Shown: piece after piece, positions 8,861 to 16,470 of the stretch
Numbering within the stretch: position 1 is the first letter of the stretch
How the letters are laid out: every line of letters starts with the position of its first letter
The notes under the pieces: model-generated
Database searches by the model: none
What the model was told of the DNA's origin: nothing
Seen by the model: the letters and a program-made list of their open reading frames with translations, nothing else
Position numbers and translations under genes: made by a program
Source: Streptomyces albidoflavus
GTDB taxonomy: Bacteria; Actinomycetota; Actinomycetes; Streptomycetales; Streptomycetaceae
DNA: 64,000 bases
NCBI RefSeq assembly: GCF_000719955.1
Contig: NZ_JOII01000007.1
Location: forward strand, 247,939 to 311,938
Reading direction: 5' to 3'

Positions 8861-9841
8861 TCAGGTCGGGACGCCGAAGCATGCTTCAGCGCTCAGGTGT
8901 CCCGACAGGCCGAACTGGGGAAAGAGGAGCGCGGTGTCACGGAATGCCGTGATACTCGCGATGCGGTCGCCGGAGAACTCGAGAACTTGGAGCGCCCACG
9001 GCTCGTAGCCGGTTCTGTCCGCACGGGGCCGGTACTGGCCGAAGGCGGGGGAGCTGTTCGCCACGGTCGGGATGAGCCGCGAACCGCGGCAGCCGACGGC
9101 CGGTCCTGTCAGCCACGACTTGATATCGGCCATCCCGCGCATCCACTTCGCGTACGGCGGCAGGGACAGAGTGGCATCGACGTGGAGCAGCAATCCCAGC
9201 TCCTCCATGTCGTACCGGGAGAACGCTGCGGCGTATCGCTCGGCCAGAACCTGCTGCGTGCCACCGGGCGCCGGGAGGCCGAGTTCGTCGGCCCCGTCCC
9301 GACGGTCGGCCAGAGTGGAGCGGGCCCGCTGCAAAGCGCTGTTGGCGGAGGCGAGAGTACAGCCGTGCAGGTCGGCGACCTCGCGGGCCGAGAAGCCGAG
9401 GACATCCCGCAGAAGCAACGTGGCCCGCTGCTTGGGCGGCAGGTGCTGGAGCGCGGCGACGAACGCCAGCCGCACCGACTCGCCGGTCATCGCGGAATCC
9501 GCCGGATCGCCACCGGGCAGGGGGCCGATCCACAGCGCGCTGTCCGCCGGCACGCCTGGAGGCGCGGCGCCGTCCGAAGGCCCGGACAGGTCCATCGGCA
9601 GCGCCCGCCGCCTCCCGGCAGCAAGGGCGTCCAGACACACGTTGGTGGCGATCCGGTACACCCATGAACGGAGGGACGACCTGCCCTCGAACTTCCCGGC
9701 GTTCTGCCAAGCTCGGACGAGGGCCTGCTGAGCGGCATCCTCGGCTTCTGCGTACGACCCCAGCATGCGATAGCAGTGGCGAACCAACTCGCCTCGGTAC
9801 CCCTCAAGTTCCCGCACCATCGCCGGCGCTTCGTCACCCAT
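8861..9841 (-). CDS. ECF sigma factor with SnoaL-like C-terminal domain
   Basis: A 326-residue protein. Sigma region 2 spans about residues 12-80 (ELVRHCYRMLGSYAEAEDA, LRSWVYRIATNVCLDAL). Region 4 spans 134-180 (LPPKQRATLLLRDVLGFSA, ASANSALQRARSTL). A SnoaL/NTF2-like domain occupies about 200-320. This arrangement matches the ECF subfamilies with a fused C-terminal domain (SigG/SigJ-like), in which the tail modulates activity instead of a separate anti-sigma factor. The start at 9841 has GGGGGAGCGAC upstream. No anti-sigma gene lies beside it, consistent with that model. Its regulon cannot be inferred. Confidence 0.9.
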   Translation of the reverse strand: MGDEAPAMVRELEGYRGELVRHCYRMLGSYAEAEDAAQQALVRAWQNAGKFEGRSSLRSWVYRIATNVCLDALAAGRRRALPMDLSGPSDGAAPPGVPADSALWIGPLPGGDPADSAMTGESVRLAFVAALQHLPPKQRATLLLRDVLGFSAREVADLHGCTLASANSALQRARSTLADRRDGADELGLPAPGGTQQVLAERYAAAFSRYDMEELGLLLHVDATLSLPPYAKWMRGMADIKSWLTGPAVGCRGSRLIPTVANSSPAFGQYRPRADRTGYEPWALQVLEFSGDRIASITAFRDTALLFPQFGLSGHLSAEACFGVPT

Positions 9842-10030
9842 GTCGCTCCCCCGCTCCCGATGACGCGCCACCTCACCATGTGGCCAGGCGTGCCCATCCG
9901 GTCGGCACAACGATAGAGCTCCGGGCATGTGCGGCGATCCTGAGAGCGGGCAAAGAGCGACCGTGAGTGCCGCGAAAAAGCTTCAGTGGCGCGGAGGCAG
10001 TGCAAGGCGCCTAGGGAGGTTCAGACAACA

Positions 10031-10063
10031 ACGAACCCCCAGGTCGTTGACCTGGGGGTTCGT
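10031..10063 (-). terminator. Terminator of the tRNA-Gly transcript
   Basis: A perfect 15-bp stem (ACGAACCCCCAGGTC and its complement) with a 3-nt loop, 6 nt beyond the 3' end of the tRNA on the minus strand. Confidence 0.85.
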
Positions 10064-10068
10064 GGAAG

Positions 10069-10139
10069 AGCGGGTGACGAGAATCGAACTCGCGCTCTGA
10101 GCTTGGGAAGCTCATGTTCTACCATTAAACTACACCCGC
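10069..10139 (-). tRNA. tRNA-Gly (anticodon TCC)
   Basis: A 71-nt cloverleaf on the minus strand. The acceptor stem GCGGGTG pairs with CACCCGC with discriminator T. The anticodon loop is CTTCCCA, giving UCC (reads GGA/GGG). The T-arm contains GTTCGATTC. The CCA end is not encoded, as is usual in Streptomyces. A small hairpin (GATCCA...TGGATC, 10142-10169) lies in the probable 5' leader, and TAGAGT further upstream could be the -10 box. Confidence 0.97.
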
Positions 10140-10395
10140 AAGATCCACTTCCCCGATGAGGGGTGGATCGCTGGTTACTCTACCCCATGCCCAGCCCCTG
10201 CCGTCCACGGTGGGGGCTTTGACGTGTGGGGGCAGGCGTACGGTGTGCGGGTGGGGGTGGCTTCGGCGGGGCGGGGGGTTCGTCCCGTAATGTGCCCTCG
10301 GGCGTCGGGCGGTCGGGGCCGGCAGAGCTGGTTTCCGGTGGTGGCGCGGCGCCGTTGTGTGTGACGGGCTCGTGGGGAAGGACTCTGGGACTTTG

Positions 10396-10560
10396 ATGGA
10401 GCAGACCGTCGTCCGCTGTGCCGATGGGCACGTGTTCAGCACCGCTTCGTTTCCGATGCAGCAGCTCGGGAGCGGGCGGATCGGGCCGGGGCGGCTGATC
10501 CGCTGTCCCCGGTGCGCGCGGCTGAGGCAGGCCGTGCCCGTGGAGTGGGCCAAGCGGTAG
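10396..10560 (+). CDS. Small zinc-ribbon-like protein
   Basis: A 54-residue protein starting [14 protein letters not shown]. It has four ligand-like residues (C8, H12, and the CPRC pair at residues 40-43), so it probably binds one zinc. It is read from the ATG at 10396; an alternative start lies 39 nt upstream with a weaker context. It lies before dcd in the same direction, separated by an 8-bp tandem repeat. Function unknown. Confidence 0.7.
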   Translation: MEQTVVRCADGHVFSTASFPMQQLGSGRIGPGRLIRCPRCARLRQAVPVEWAKR

Positions 10561-10580
10561 GAGCGCGGAGCAGCGCGGAG

Positions 10581-10636
10581 TACCGCAGTACCGCAGTACC
10601 GCAGTACCGCAGTACCGCAGTACCGCAGTACCGCAG
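10581..10636. repeat. Seven tandem copies of an 8-bp unit
   Basis: TACCGCAG is repeated seven times without a mismatch, followed by a partial TA. It lies 21 nt after the zinc-ribbon stop and about 60 nt before the dcd promoter. Such short tandem repeats can change copy number by slippage. Confidence 0.97.
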
Positions 10637-10694
10637 TAAGAAGAGTCACCTGCGCGCGGGGCCGTCCGGTTGGGGCGGGCCCGCGCGCTCTGCG

Positions 10695-10700
10695 TATCCT
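10695..10700 (+). promoter_or_regulatory. Candidate -10 box of a leaderless dcd promoter
   Basis: TATCCT lies 6 nt before the GTG start, with TTGGGG at 10670-10675 (19-nt spacer) as a possible -35. No Shine-Dalgarno is present, so transcription probably begins at or next to the start codon. Confidence 0.5.
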
Positions 10701-10706
10701 CGGTGC

Positions 10707-11282
10707 GTGCTTCTCTCAGACAAAGACATCCGGGCCGAGATCGACGCCGGGCGTGTGCGGATCGATCCGTTCGAGCCGGACATGGTGCAGCCGTCGAGTA
10801 TCGATGTGCGTCTCGACCGGTTCTTCCGGGTGTTCGAGAACCACCTGTACCCGCACATCGACCCCTCGGTGGAGCAGGACGGGCTGACGCGGACGGTGGA
10901 GCCGCCCGGGGACGAGCCGTTCATCCTGCACCCGGGGGAGTTCGTGCTCGCCTCGACGTACGAGGTGATCTCGCTCCCCGACGATCTGGCCTCGCGGCTG
11001 GAGGGGAAGAGCTCGCTGGGGCGGCTGGGTCTGGTGACGCACTCCACCGCGGGCTTCATCGACCCGGGCTTCTCCGGGCACGTGACCCTGGAGCTGTCGA
11101 ATCTGGCGACGCTGCCGATCAAGCTCTGGCCGGGGATGAAGATCGGGCAGCTCTGCATGTTCCGGCTCTCCTCGCCCGCGGAGTTCCCGTACGGCTCGGA
11201 GCGGTACGGGTCCCGTTATCAGGGGCAGCGCGGGCCGACCGCCTCGCGTTCCTATCTCAACTTTCATCGGACGCAGGTGTGA
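10707..11282 (+). CDS. dcd: dCTP deaminase
   Basis: A 191-residue enzyme that deaminates dCTP to dUTP for dTTP synthesis. The actinobacterial Dcd sequence is plain: [15 protein letters not shown] at the start, [10 protein letters not shown], then [19 protein letters not shown] with the catalytic Glu region and nucleotide-binding residues, and [13 protein letters not shown]. Length and GTG start match Streptomyces orthologues. The phosphoribosyltransferase follows after 8 nt, so the two are probably one operon for nucleotide metabolism. Confidence 0.97.
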   Translation: MLLSDKDIRAEIDAGRVRIDPFEPDMVQPSSIDVRLDRFFRVFENHLYPHIDPSVEQDGLTRTVEPPGDEPFILHPGEFVLASTYEVISLPDDLASRLEGKSSLGRLGLVTHSTAGFIDPGFSGHVTLELSNLATLPIKLWPGMKIGQLCMFRLSSPAEFPYGSERYGSRYQGQRGPTASRSYLNFHRTQV

Positions 11283-11290
11283 TACCCGGC

Positions 11291-11788
11291 ATGAGCGACG
11301 TTCGCGAGAACCTCACGTACGAGACCTTCGGCACGGCCATCCGTGAGCTGGCCCAGACCATCGCCGACGACGGCTACGAGCCGGACGTCATCCTCTCCAT
11401 CGCACGCGGCGGCGTCTTCGTCGCCGGCGGCCTGGCGTACGCGCTGGACTGCAAGAACATCCACCTGGTGAACGTGGAGTTCTACACGGGCGTGGGCGAG
11501 ACGCTGGAGATGCCGGTCATGCTGGCGCCGGTGCCGAACGCGATCGACTTCACCGACAAGAAGGTGCTCATCGCGGACGACGTCGCCGACACCGGCAAGA
11601 CGCTGAAGCTGGTCCACGACTTCTGCGTCGGCGAGGTCGCCGAGGTGCGTTCCGCGGTGATCTACGAGAAGTCGCAGTCGCTGGTGAAGTGCGAGTACGT
11701 GTGGAAGCGGACCGACGAGTGGATCAACTTCCCGTGGAGCGTGGAGCCGCCCGTGGTGAAGCGCGCCGGCCAGGTGCTCGACGCCTGA
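11291..11788 (+). CDS. Phosphoribosyltransferase
   Basis: A 165-residue type I phosphoribosyltransferase. The PRPP-binding loop is VLIADDVADTGKTL (about residues 97-110), and ILSIARGGVFVAGGLAYAL is the flexible-loop/hood region. The protein resembles the xanthine/hypoxanthine PRTase-like group, but the hood residues that set base specificity do not let me name the substrate. It starts 8 nt after dcd, suggesting nucleotide salvage. A strong hairpin ends the operon. Confidence 0.88.
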   Translation: MSDVRENLTYETFGTAIRELAQTIADDGYEPDVILSIARGGVFVAGGLAYALDCKNIHLVNVEFYTGVGETLEMPVMLAPVPNAIDFTDKKVLIADDVADTGKTLKLVHDFCVGEVAEVRSAVIYEKSQSLVKCEYVWKRTDEWINFPWSVEPPVVKRAGQVLDA

Positions 11789-11804
11789 GCGGCCCGCCGC
11801 AGCT

Positions 11805-11866
11805 GCCTGTACGCCTGAGGGCCCGGACACCGTGTACTCGGTGTCCGGGCCCTCAGGCGTACAGGC
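11805..11866. terminator. Bidirectional terminator, 28-bp perfect stem
   Basis: Arms 11805-11832 and 11839-11866 pair without mismatch around the 6-nt loop TGTACT, between the converging phosphoribosyltransferase and YIP1 genes. The right-hand end GCGTACAGGCTC is then duplicated at 11872-11883, running into the YIP1 stop. Confidence 0.85.
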
Positions 11867-11881
11867 TCCGGGCGTACAGGC

Positions 11882-12856
11882 TCAGAAGGTGCCGAGCTTG
11901 ATCAGGGAGAGCAGGGCCAGGAGCTGGATCGCGGAGGCGGCGAGCGCCTTCGGCCAGGGCAGGTCGTGGGACTTGGCGACCATCGCGGTGAAGAGGGCGC
12001 CGGCGGCGAGCCAGGTGATCCAGCCGATGATCTGGACGACCGAGGCGTCGCCGCCCATGAAGAGGGCCGGCAGCAGGCGCGGCACGTCGGTCAGGGTCAT
12101 GATCAGCATCGACAGCCCCACCGTCGGCTGCCAGGAGCCGGCGCCGCCGAGCTGGCGGGCGAGGGTGTGGGTGACGGTGCCGAGGACGAAGGCGCTCAGG
12201 GTGAACGCCACCGCCGTCGTCAGGACGTACGGGATCGCCGTGGAGAGGGCGGCGTTGATCACGTCCTCGCGGGCCGTGTCGAAGCCGAAGATGGCGAGCA
12301 GGCCGTAGAGGAAGGTGACGGTGAGGGCGGGGCCCCACACCTGGTAGTCGCGCATCTGGTGGAAGGTGGGCCCGGGGCGCAGGATGATGCCGCTCAGGAG
12401 CTGCTTCCAGTGCAGACGGGGGCCGCTGGGGCCGGTCGCGTAGACCTCGCCCTCCGGCGGGCCGCCGTGGTGGTACTGCTCGTCGATCGAGAACGCCTGG
12501 GTGTGCCCCGCGTTGTTCTGCGCCGCGTACGGGTCGTGCGGGGCCTGGTGGGGCCGCCTGGCGTACGGGTCGGGGGCCGTCGGCGGGGCCGGGTAGCCGT
12601 AGCCGCCCTGCGGCGGCTGGGGCTGCTGCGGGGGGTAGGGCTGGTGGCCGCCGTGGCCGGGGTCGCCGAAGTACTCCGGCTCGCCCTGGCCGTGCGTCTG
12701 GGGCCACTGCTGCGGCGGCCCGCCCTGGTAGCCGCCGCCGGGCGGGTTCGGCTGGCCGCCGTACGGGGCTTGCTGCCCGTACGGCTGCTGCCGCGGTTGT
12801 CCGTGCGGTCGGTCGTTGCGGTTGTCCCGGCCGCGTCCGGTCCTGAATCCAGCCAC
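11882..12856 (-). CDS. YIP1-family membrane protein with Gly/Pro/Gln-rich N-terminus
   Basis: A 324-residue protein. Residues 1 to about 140 are a low-complexity Pro/Gly/Gln/Tyr segment (QPYGQQAPYGGQPNPP and similar). Then comes a YIP1-type membrane domain with about five helices (GPRLHWKQLLSGIILRPGPT, then TDVPRLLPALF). The GTG at 12856 matches the family beginning VAGFRTGRGR; TACGTT 8 nt upstream suggests a leaderless transcript. An ATG 81 nt further upstream is possible but poorly supported. The disordered, cytoplasmic-looking tail may bind partners; role unknown. Confidence 0.8.
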   Translation of the reverse strand: MAGFRTGRGRDNRNDRPHGQPRQQPYGQQAPYGGQPNPPGGGYQGGPPQQWPQTHGQGEPEYFGDPGHGGHQPYPPQQPQPPQGGYGYPAPPTAPDPYARRPHQAPHDPYAAQNNAGHTQAFSIDEQYHHGGPPEGEVYATGPSGPRLHWKQLLSGIILRPGPTFHQMRDYQVWGPALTVTFLYGLLAIFGFDTAREDVINAALSTAIPYVLTTAVAFTLSAFVLGTVTHTLARQLGGAGSWQPTVGLSMLIMTLTDVPRLLPALFMGGDASVVQIIGWITWLAAGALFTAMVAKSHDLPWPKALAASAIQLLALLSLIKLGTF

Positions 12857-12938
12857 GTGGTCGAACGTACCTGGTCCGGACGGATCGCGCCCCGGGGGCA
12901 GTTGGCGGAAGGGGCGTTTGCGGCCGAGCTGTGACATC

Positions 12939-12972
12939 CCCGCCGGGGGACCCCTAGGGGACTCCCGGCGGG
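12939..12972 (-). terminator. Terminator after the first FG-GAP gene
   Basis: CCCGCCGGG pairs with CCCGGCGGG, with an inner CCCCTAGGGG palindrome between the arms. It lies 17 nt past the stop of the minus-strand FG-GAP gene and upstream of YIP1. Confidence 0.7.
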
Positions 12973-12989
12973 AGGGGCGGCGTCGTGCG

Positions 12990-14438
12990 TCAGTCGGCGA
13001 AGTTGATGCCGAGGTGCGGGGTGCCGGCCGTCGAGATGCCGAAGGTGGAGGCGTAGAGGCCGCCAGTGGAGGTGAGGGAGCCGGAGGCGGCGGCGGTGAG
13101 GGCGTAGACGGCGCCGTTGCCGCTGTTCTCACCGGGGGCGCCGATGATCACGTCGCCGCGGCCGTCGCCGTTGAGGTCGTCGATGTGGACCTCGTTGCCG
13201 AAGAGGTCGTTCTTCTCGTTCTCGTTCGGCACGCCCTTCGTGTTCTGGTGGAGGGTGCGGGCGCCGGTGGTGGAGATGCCGGAGCCGTCACGGGCGCCGA
13301 GGAGCACCAGGGCGGAGCCGGTGTCCTTCACGCCGTCGATGTCCTCGCCCGGGAGGCCCACGACGAGGTCGAGGCGGCCGTCGCCGTCGATGTCACCAAG
13401 GTCGAGTTCGTTGCCGAAGCCGTCGCCCTTCTCGGATGCGCCCGGGACCCCCTTGCTGTCCTGGGTGACGGTCTGGACACCTCCGTAGGCGGGACCGTCA
13501 GGGGTGCCGTGAACGATGTGGACCGCCCCTCCCTTGGAGGCACCGTCGATGTCCCCGTCCCAACTGGAACCGATGACGATGTCGTCACGGCCGTCCTGGT
13601 CGACGTCTCCGGCGTCGGTGATGATGCCGGCGGTCAGGCGCTGTGCCCGGGCGGTGGAGACGCCGGTGGAGGTGCCCGGGAGCCAGTAGTTCGCGTTGTA
13701 ATCGTCACTGGTGGAGTAGCCGTTGACGATCAGATCGTCCTTGCCGTCGCCGTCCACGTCGCCGGAGTGGAGGTTCTGGGCGCCGTAGCCGTCGCCGTGG
13801 ACGGGCGCGGTGACGACCGACGCCCGGCCCGTGGAGCCGGAGCGGCGGATCGGTCCGAGGAAGAGGTCGACGGAGGCGTACGCGAGCGAGCCCACGGCGA
13901 TGTCCGTGACGCCGTCCCCGTTGAAGTCACCGGCCTCCAGCGGTGAGCCGTAGTTGTCGTGCTTGGTGGGGCGGGGATCCTTGAGCGTGGTGCCGCCCTT
14001 GAGGCCCGAGGCGGAGCCCCAGAGGATCACGGCCGTGCCCCCGTCCTTGTCGGAGCCGACATCCTCGCCGGGGGCACCGGTGAGCAGGTCGTCGTAGCCG
14101 TCGCCGTCGAAGTCCCCGGTGGCGAGGTCCACGCCGAAGAGGTCTCCCTTCTCGACGCCCCCGGGAACGCCCGGGCTGTCCTGGTGAATGGTCGCGTGGC
14201 GGTTCTTCTTGGGGCCGCCGTAGATCAGCGCGACCTGGCCCGCCTGGGCCTGGCCCGCGACGGTGGAACGGGCGGAGGTCAGCGCCAGGTCCGCGTACCC
14301 GTCGCCGTTGAAGTCGGCGTCGTGTTCGCCGAGGGGGACGGGGGCGGCGACGGCCGTGGGGGCGGTCGCGGCGAGGAGGCCGCCGGTGAGGGCCGCGGTG
14401 GTGGCCGCGGCGAGGAGGGTGGTCAGGCGCTTCTGCAT
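12990..14438 (-). CDS. Secreted FG-GAP repeat (integrin-like beta-propeller) protein 1
   Basis: A 482-residue protein with a Sec signal peptide (MQKRLTTLLAAATTAALTGG, likely cleavage after AVAA). It then has about seven FG-GAP/VCBS-type repeats centred on Ca-binding loops such as DFNGDGYADLAL, DFDGDGYDDLLTGAPGED, DVDGDGKDDLIVNG and DLNGDGRGDVIIGAPGE. This predicts a seven-bladed, calcium-stabilised propeller outside the cell. AGGAGACCCCGC precedes the ATG. It is the last of three related genes in a row; no enzymatic residues are evident, so binding or surface structure is more likely than catalysis. Confidence 0.92.
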   Translation of the reverse strand: MQKRLTTLLAAATTAALTGGLLAATAPTAVAAPVPLGEHDADFNGDGYADLALTSARSTVAGQAQAGQVALIYGGPKKNRHATIHQDSPGVPGGVEKGDLFGVDLATGDFDGDGYDDLLTGAPGEDVGSDKDGGTAVILWGSASGLKGGTTLKDPRPTKHDNYGSPLEAGDFNGDGVTDIAVGSLAYASVDLFLGPIRRSGSTGRASVVTAPVHGDGYGAQNLHSGDVDGDGKDDLIVNGYSTSDDYNANYWLPGTSTGVSTARAQRLTAGIITDAGDVDQDGRDDIVIGSSWDGDIDGASKGGAVHIVHGTPDGPAYGGVQTVTQDSKGVPGASEKGDGFGNELDLGDIDGDGRLDLVVGLPGEDIDGVKDTGSALVLLGARDGSGISTTGARTLHQNTKGVPNENEKNDLFGNEVHIDDLNGDGRGDVIIGAPGENSGNGAVYALTAAASGSLTSTGGLYASTFGISTAGTPHLGINFAD

Positions 14439-14676
14439 GCGGGGTCTCCTGCGTGCATGCGGGGATGCCCGGGGCATCCGGTGAGGTCTCGGTGGCCTCG
14501 GCTCTCTCCTCGGACCGCGTGCCCCGCGTGGGGGTCGGGGTCCGGCTGACGGCACGGGCCCTGGCGGACGCGGGGTCCACGGGAGAAGCGTTTGGCGTGT
14601 ACGTGACCATCAATGGTCGGATGAGGTTGTACGTACGGGGGCACGGGTTTCCGGGCTCAGCCGCGCCCGGCCGACC

Positions 14677-16296
14677 TCAGCCGGAGAGGTGGCTTCCCAG
14701 CTCCGGGGTCCCCTCGGTGGAGATGCCGAGGGTGGAGACGTACAGGACGGCCCCGTCGGTGAGCTTTCGGCTCTTGGTGGAGCGGGCGGTGTGGAGCGCG
14801 CCGTTGCCGGCGTTCTCGCCCGCGGAGCCGATGACGGGGTCGGGGAGGCCGTCGCCGTCGAGGTCGGCGAGGTGGACGGCGGTGCCGAAGCGGTCGCCGG
14901 GCTCGTTCTCGTCGCGGAAGGCGCGGGTGTTCTGGTGGAGGGAGCGGGCGCCGTCGCCGGTGAGGCCCGAACCGTCGCTGTCGCCGTAGAGGGCGATGAC
15001 GGCGCCGGTCTCGGGGACGCCGTCGATGTGTTCGCCGGGGACGCCGACGAGCAGGTCCGGGTGGCCGTCGCCGTCGAGGTCGCCGAGGGCGAGGGCGGCG
15101 CCGAAGGCGTCTCCCTTCTCGACGTTGCCCGGGACGCCGACGGTGTCCGGGGTGAGGGTGCGGACCAGGCCGTGGGCGGGGCCCTCGGCGGTGCCGTGCA
15201 CGATGCGGACCGAGCCGCCGAGTTCGCTGGGGCGGGCGGGTTCGCCGACGGCCGGGGAGCGGGGGGCCTTGGCGGCGGCCTCGGCCTTGGAGTTCTTGAC
15301 CTTCTCGGCGGCCTCGCGGGCCTTGGCCTCGGGGGTGTCCTCGCGGGGCTTGGCGGTCCTCGGGTCCTTCGGGGGCGCGAGTTCGCGGGGGCCGTCGGCG
15401 GCCTCGGTCGGGTCGGTGCCGAGGATGACTTCGTCGTAGCCGTCGCCGTCGGTGTCGCCGACCGCGCCTATCGAGCCGCCGGGGAGGCGCTGGGTGCCGG
15501 TGGTGGTGGGGCCTTCGGCGGTGCCGGGGAGCCAGAAGGTGGCGGGGCGGGCGTCGTCGGCGGCGTACCCGTCGACGAGCAGGTCGTCCTTGCCGTCCCC
15601 GTCGAGGTCGCCGGCGCCGAGCGAACGGGCGCCGAGCCCGAAGCGGCCGTGCAGGGGCGGGGTGACGACGTGGTGGGAGCCGGGGGTGCCGTCGCGGGTG
15701 ACGCCGCCGAGGAAGACGTCGACGGAGGCGTAGCCGTAGGCGGCACCCACGGCTATGTCGGTGCGGCCGTCGCCGTCGAAGTCTCCGGTGATGACGGGGG
15801 CGCCGAAGCCGTCGTGGCTGCCGGGGCGCGGGTCCTTGAGGGTGGTGCCGCCGACCAGGCCGGACGGGGAGCCCCAGAGGATGACGGCGGTGCCGGTGTT
15901 CTGGTCGTCGCCGATGTCCTCGCCCGGGGCGCCGGTGATCAGGTCGTCGTAGCCGTCGCCGTCGAAGTCGCCCCAGGCGTGGGCGGCGCCGAAGTAGTCG
16001 TACGGCTCGGGGTCGCCGGGGACGCCCGGGCTGCCCTGGTGGATCGTGGTGTGACGATTCCCCTCGGGCCCGCCGTAGATGATCGCGAGCTCCCCGGCGG
16101 CCGTCTGCCCCTCGACGGTGGCCCGGGAGGCGGAGACGGCGACGTCGGCGTACCCGTCCCCGTTGAAGTCGGCACCGGCCACGGGAGCACCGGAGTCCGC
16201 GGTGGCCGCGGTGGCCCCGGGCGCCACGGCGAGGAGTCCGCCGGTCAGGACGGCGGCGGTCGCGGAGGCGAGGGCGGTGCGGAGGTACGGCGGCAT
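14677..16296 (-). CDS. Secreted FG-GAP repeat protein 2, with charged insert
   Basis: A 539-residue protein closely related to its downstream neighbour: the same signal-peptide style (TALASATAAVLTGGLLAVAP) and the same repeats (DFNGDGYADVAVS, DFDGDGYDDLITGAPGED, DLDGDGKDDLLVDG, DLDGDGHPDLLVGVPGE). Both end with a nearly matching STLGISTEGTPELG tail. It differs by a Lys/Glu/Ala/Pro-rich insert of about 40 residues (around 317-357, including AKAREAAEKVKNSKAEAAAK) between blades, probably an exposed helical arm. CAGGAGAGCCCCAGAC precedes the ATG. Tandem duplication explains the pair. Confidence 0.92.
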   Translation of the reverse strand: MPPYLRTALASATAAVLTGGLLAVAPGATAATADSGAPVAGADFNGDGYADVAVSASRATVEGQTAAGELAIIYGGPEGNRHTTIHQGSPGVPGDPEPYDYFGAAHAWGDFDGDGYDDLITGAPGEDIGDDQNTGTAVILWGSPSGLVGGTTLKDPRPGSHDGFGAPVITGDFDGDGRTDIAVGAAYGYASVDVFLGGVTRDGTPGSHHVVTPPLHGRFGLGARSLGAGDLDGDGKDDLLVDGYAADDARPATFWLPGTAEGPTTTGTQRLPGGSIGAVGDTDGDGYDEVILGTDPTEAADGPRELAPPKDPRTAKPREDTPEAKAREAAEKVKNSKAEAAAKAPRSPAVGEPARPSELGGSVRIVHGTAEGPAHGLVRTLTPDTVGVPGNVEKGDAFGAALALGDLDGDGHPDLLVGVPGEHIDGVPETGAVIALYGDSDGSGLTGDGARSLHQNTRAFRDENEPGDRFGTAVHLADLDGDGLPDPVIGSAGENAGNGALHTARSTKSRKLTDGAVLYVSTLGISTEGTPELGSHLSG

Positions 16297-16470
16297 GTCT
16301 GGGGCTCTCCTGGGCGGGCCGGGCTCGTCGCCGGGGGTGACGAGGTGGTGGCGCCGGGGGGTCGGTCAGGTTGCGGAAGCTCTGCGGATGAGGTTACGGG
16401 GTGCGACGGCGCCGGGCCCAGCCAGGCGGCCTGGGCCCGCTCCGTACGAGGCCGGGCGCGGCCGGCGCCG

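Noticed and set aside
10578..10640. Possible CRISPR-like array at the TACCGCAG repeats
   Set aside because: Units are 8 bp, directly adjacent with no spacers, and no cas genes are present.
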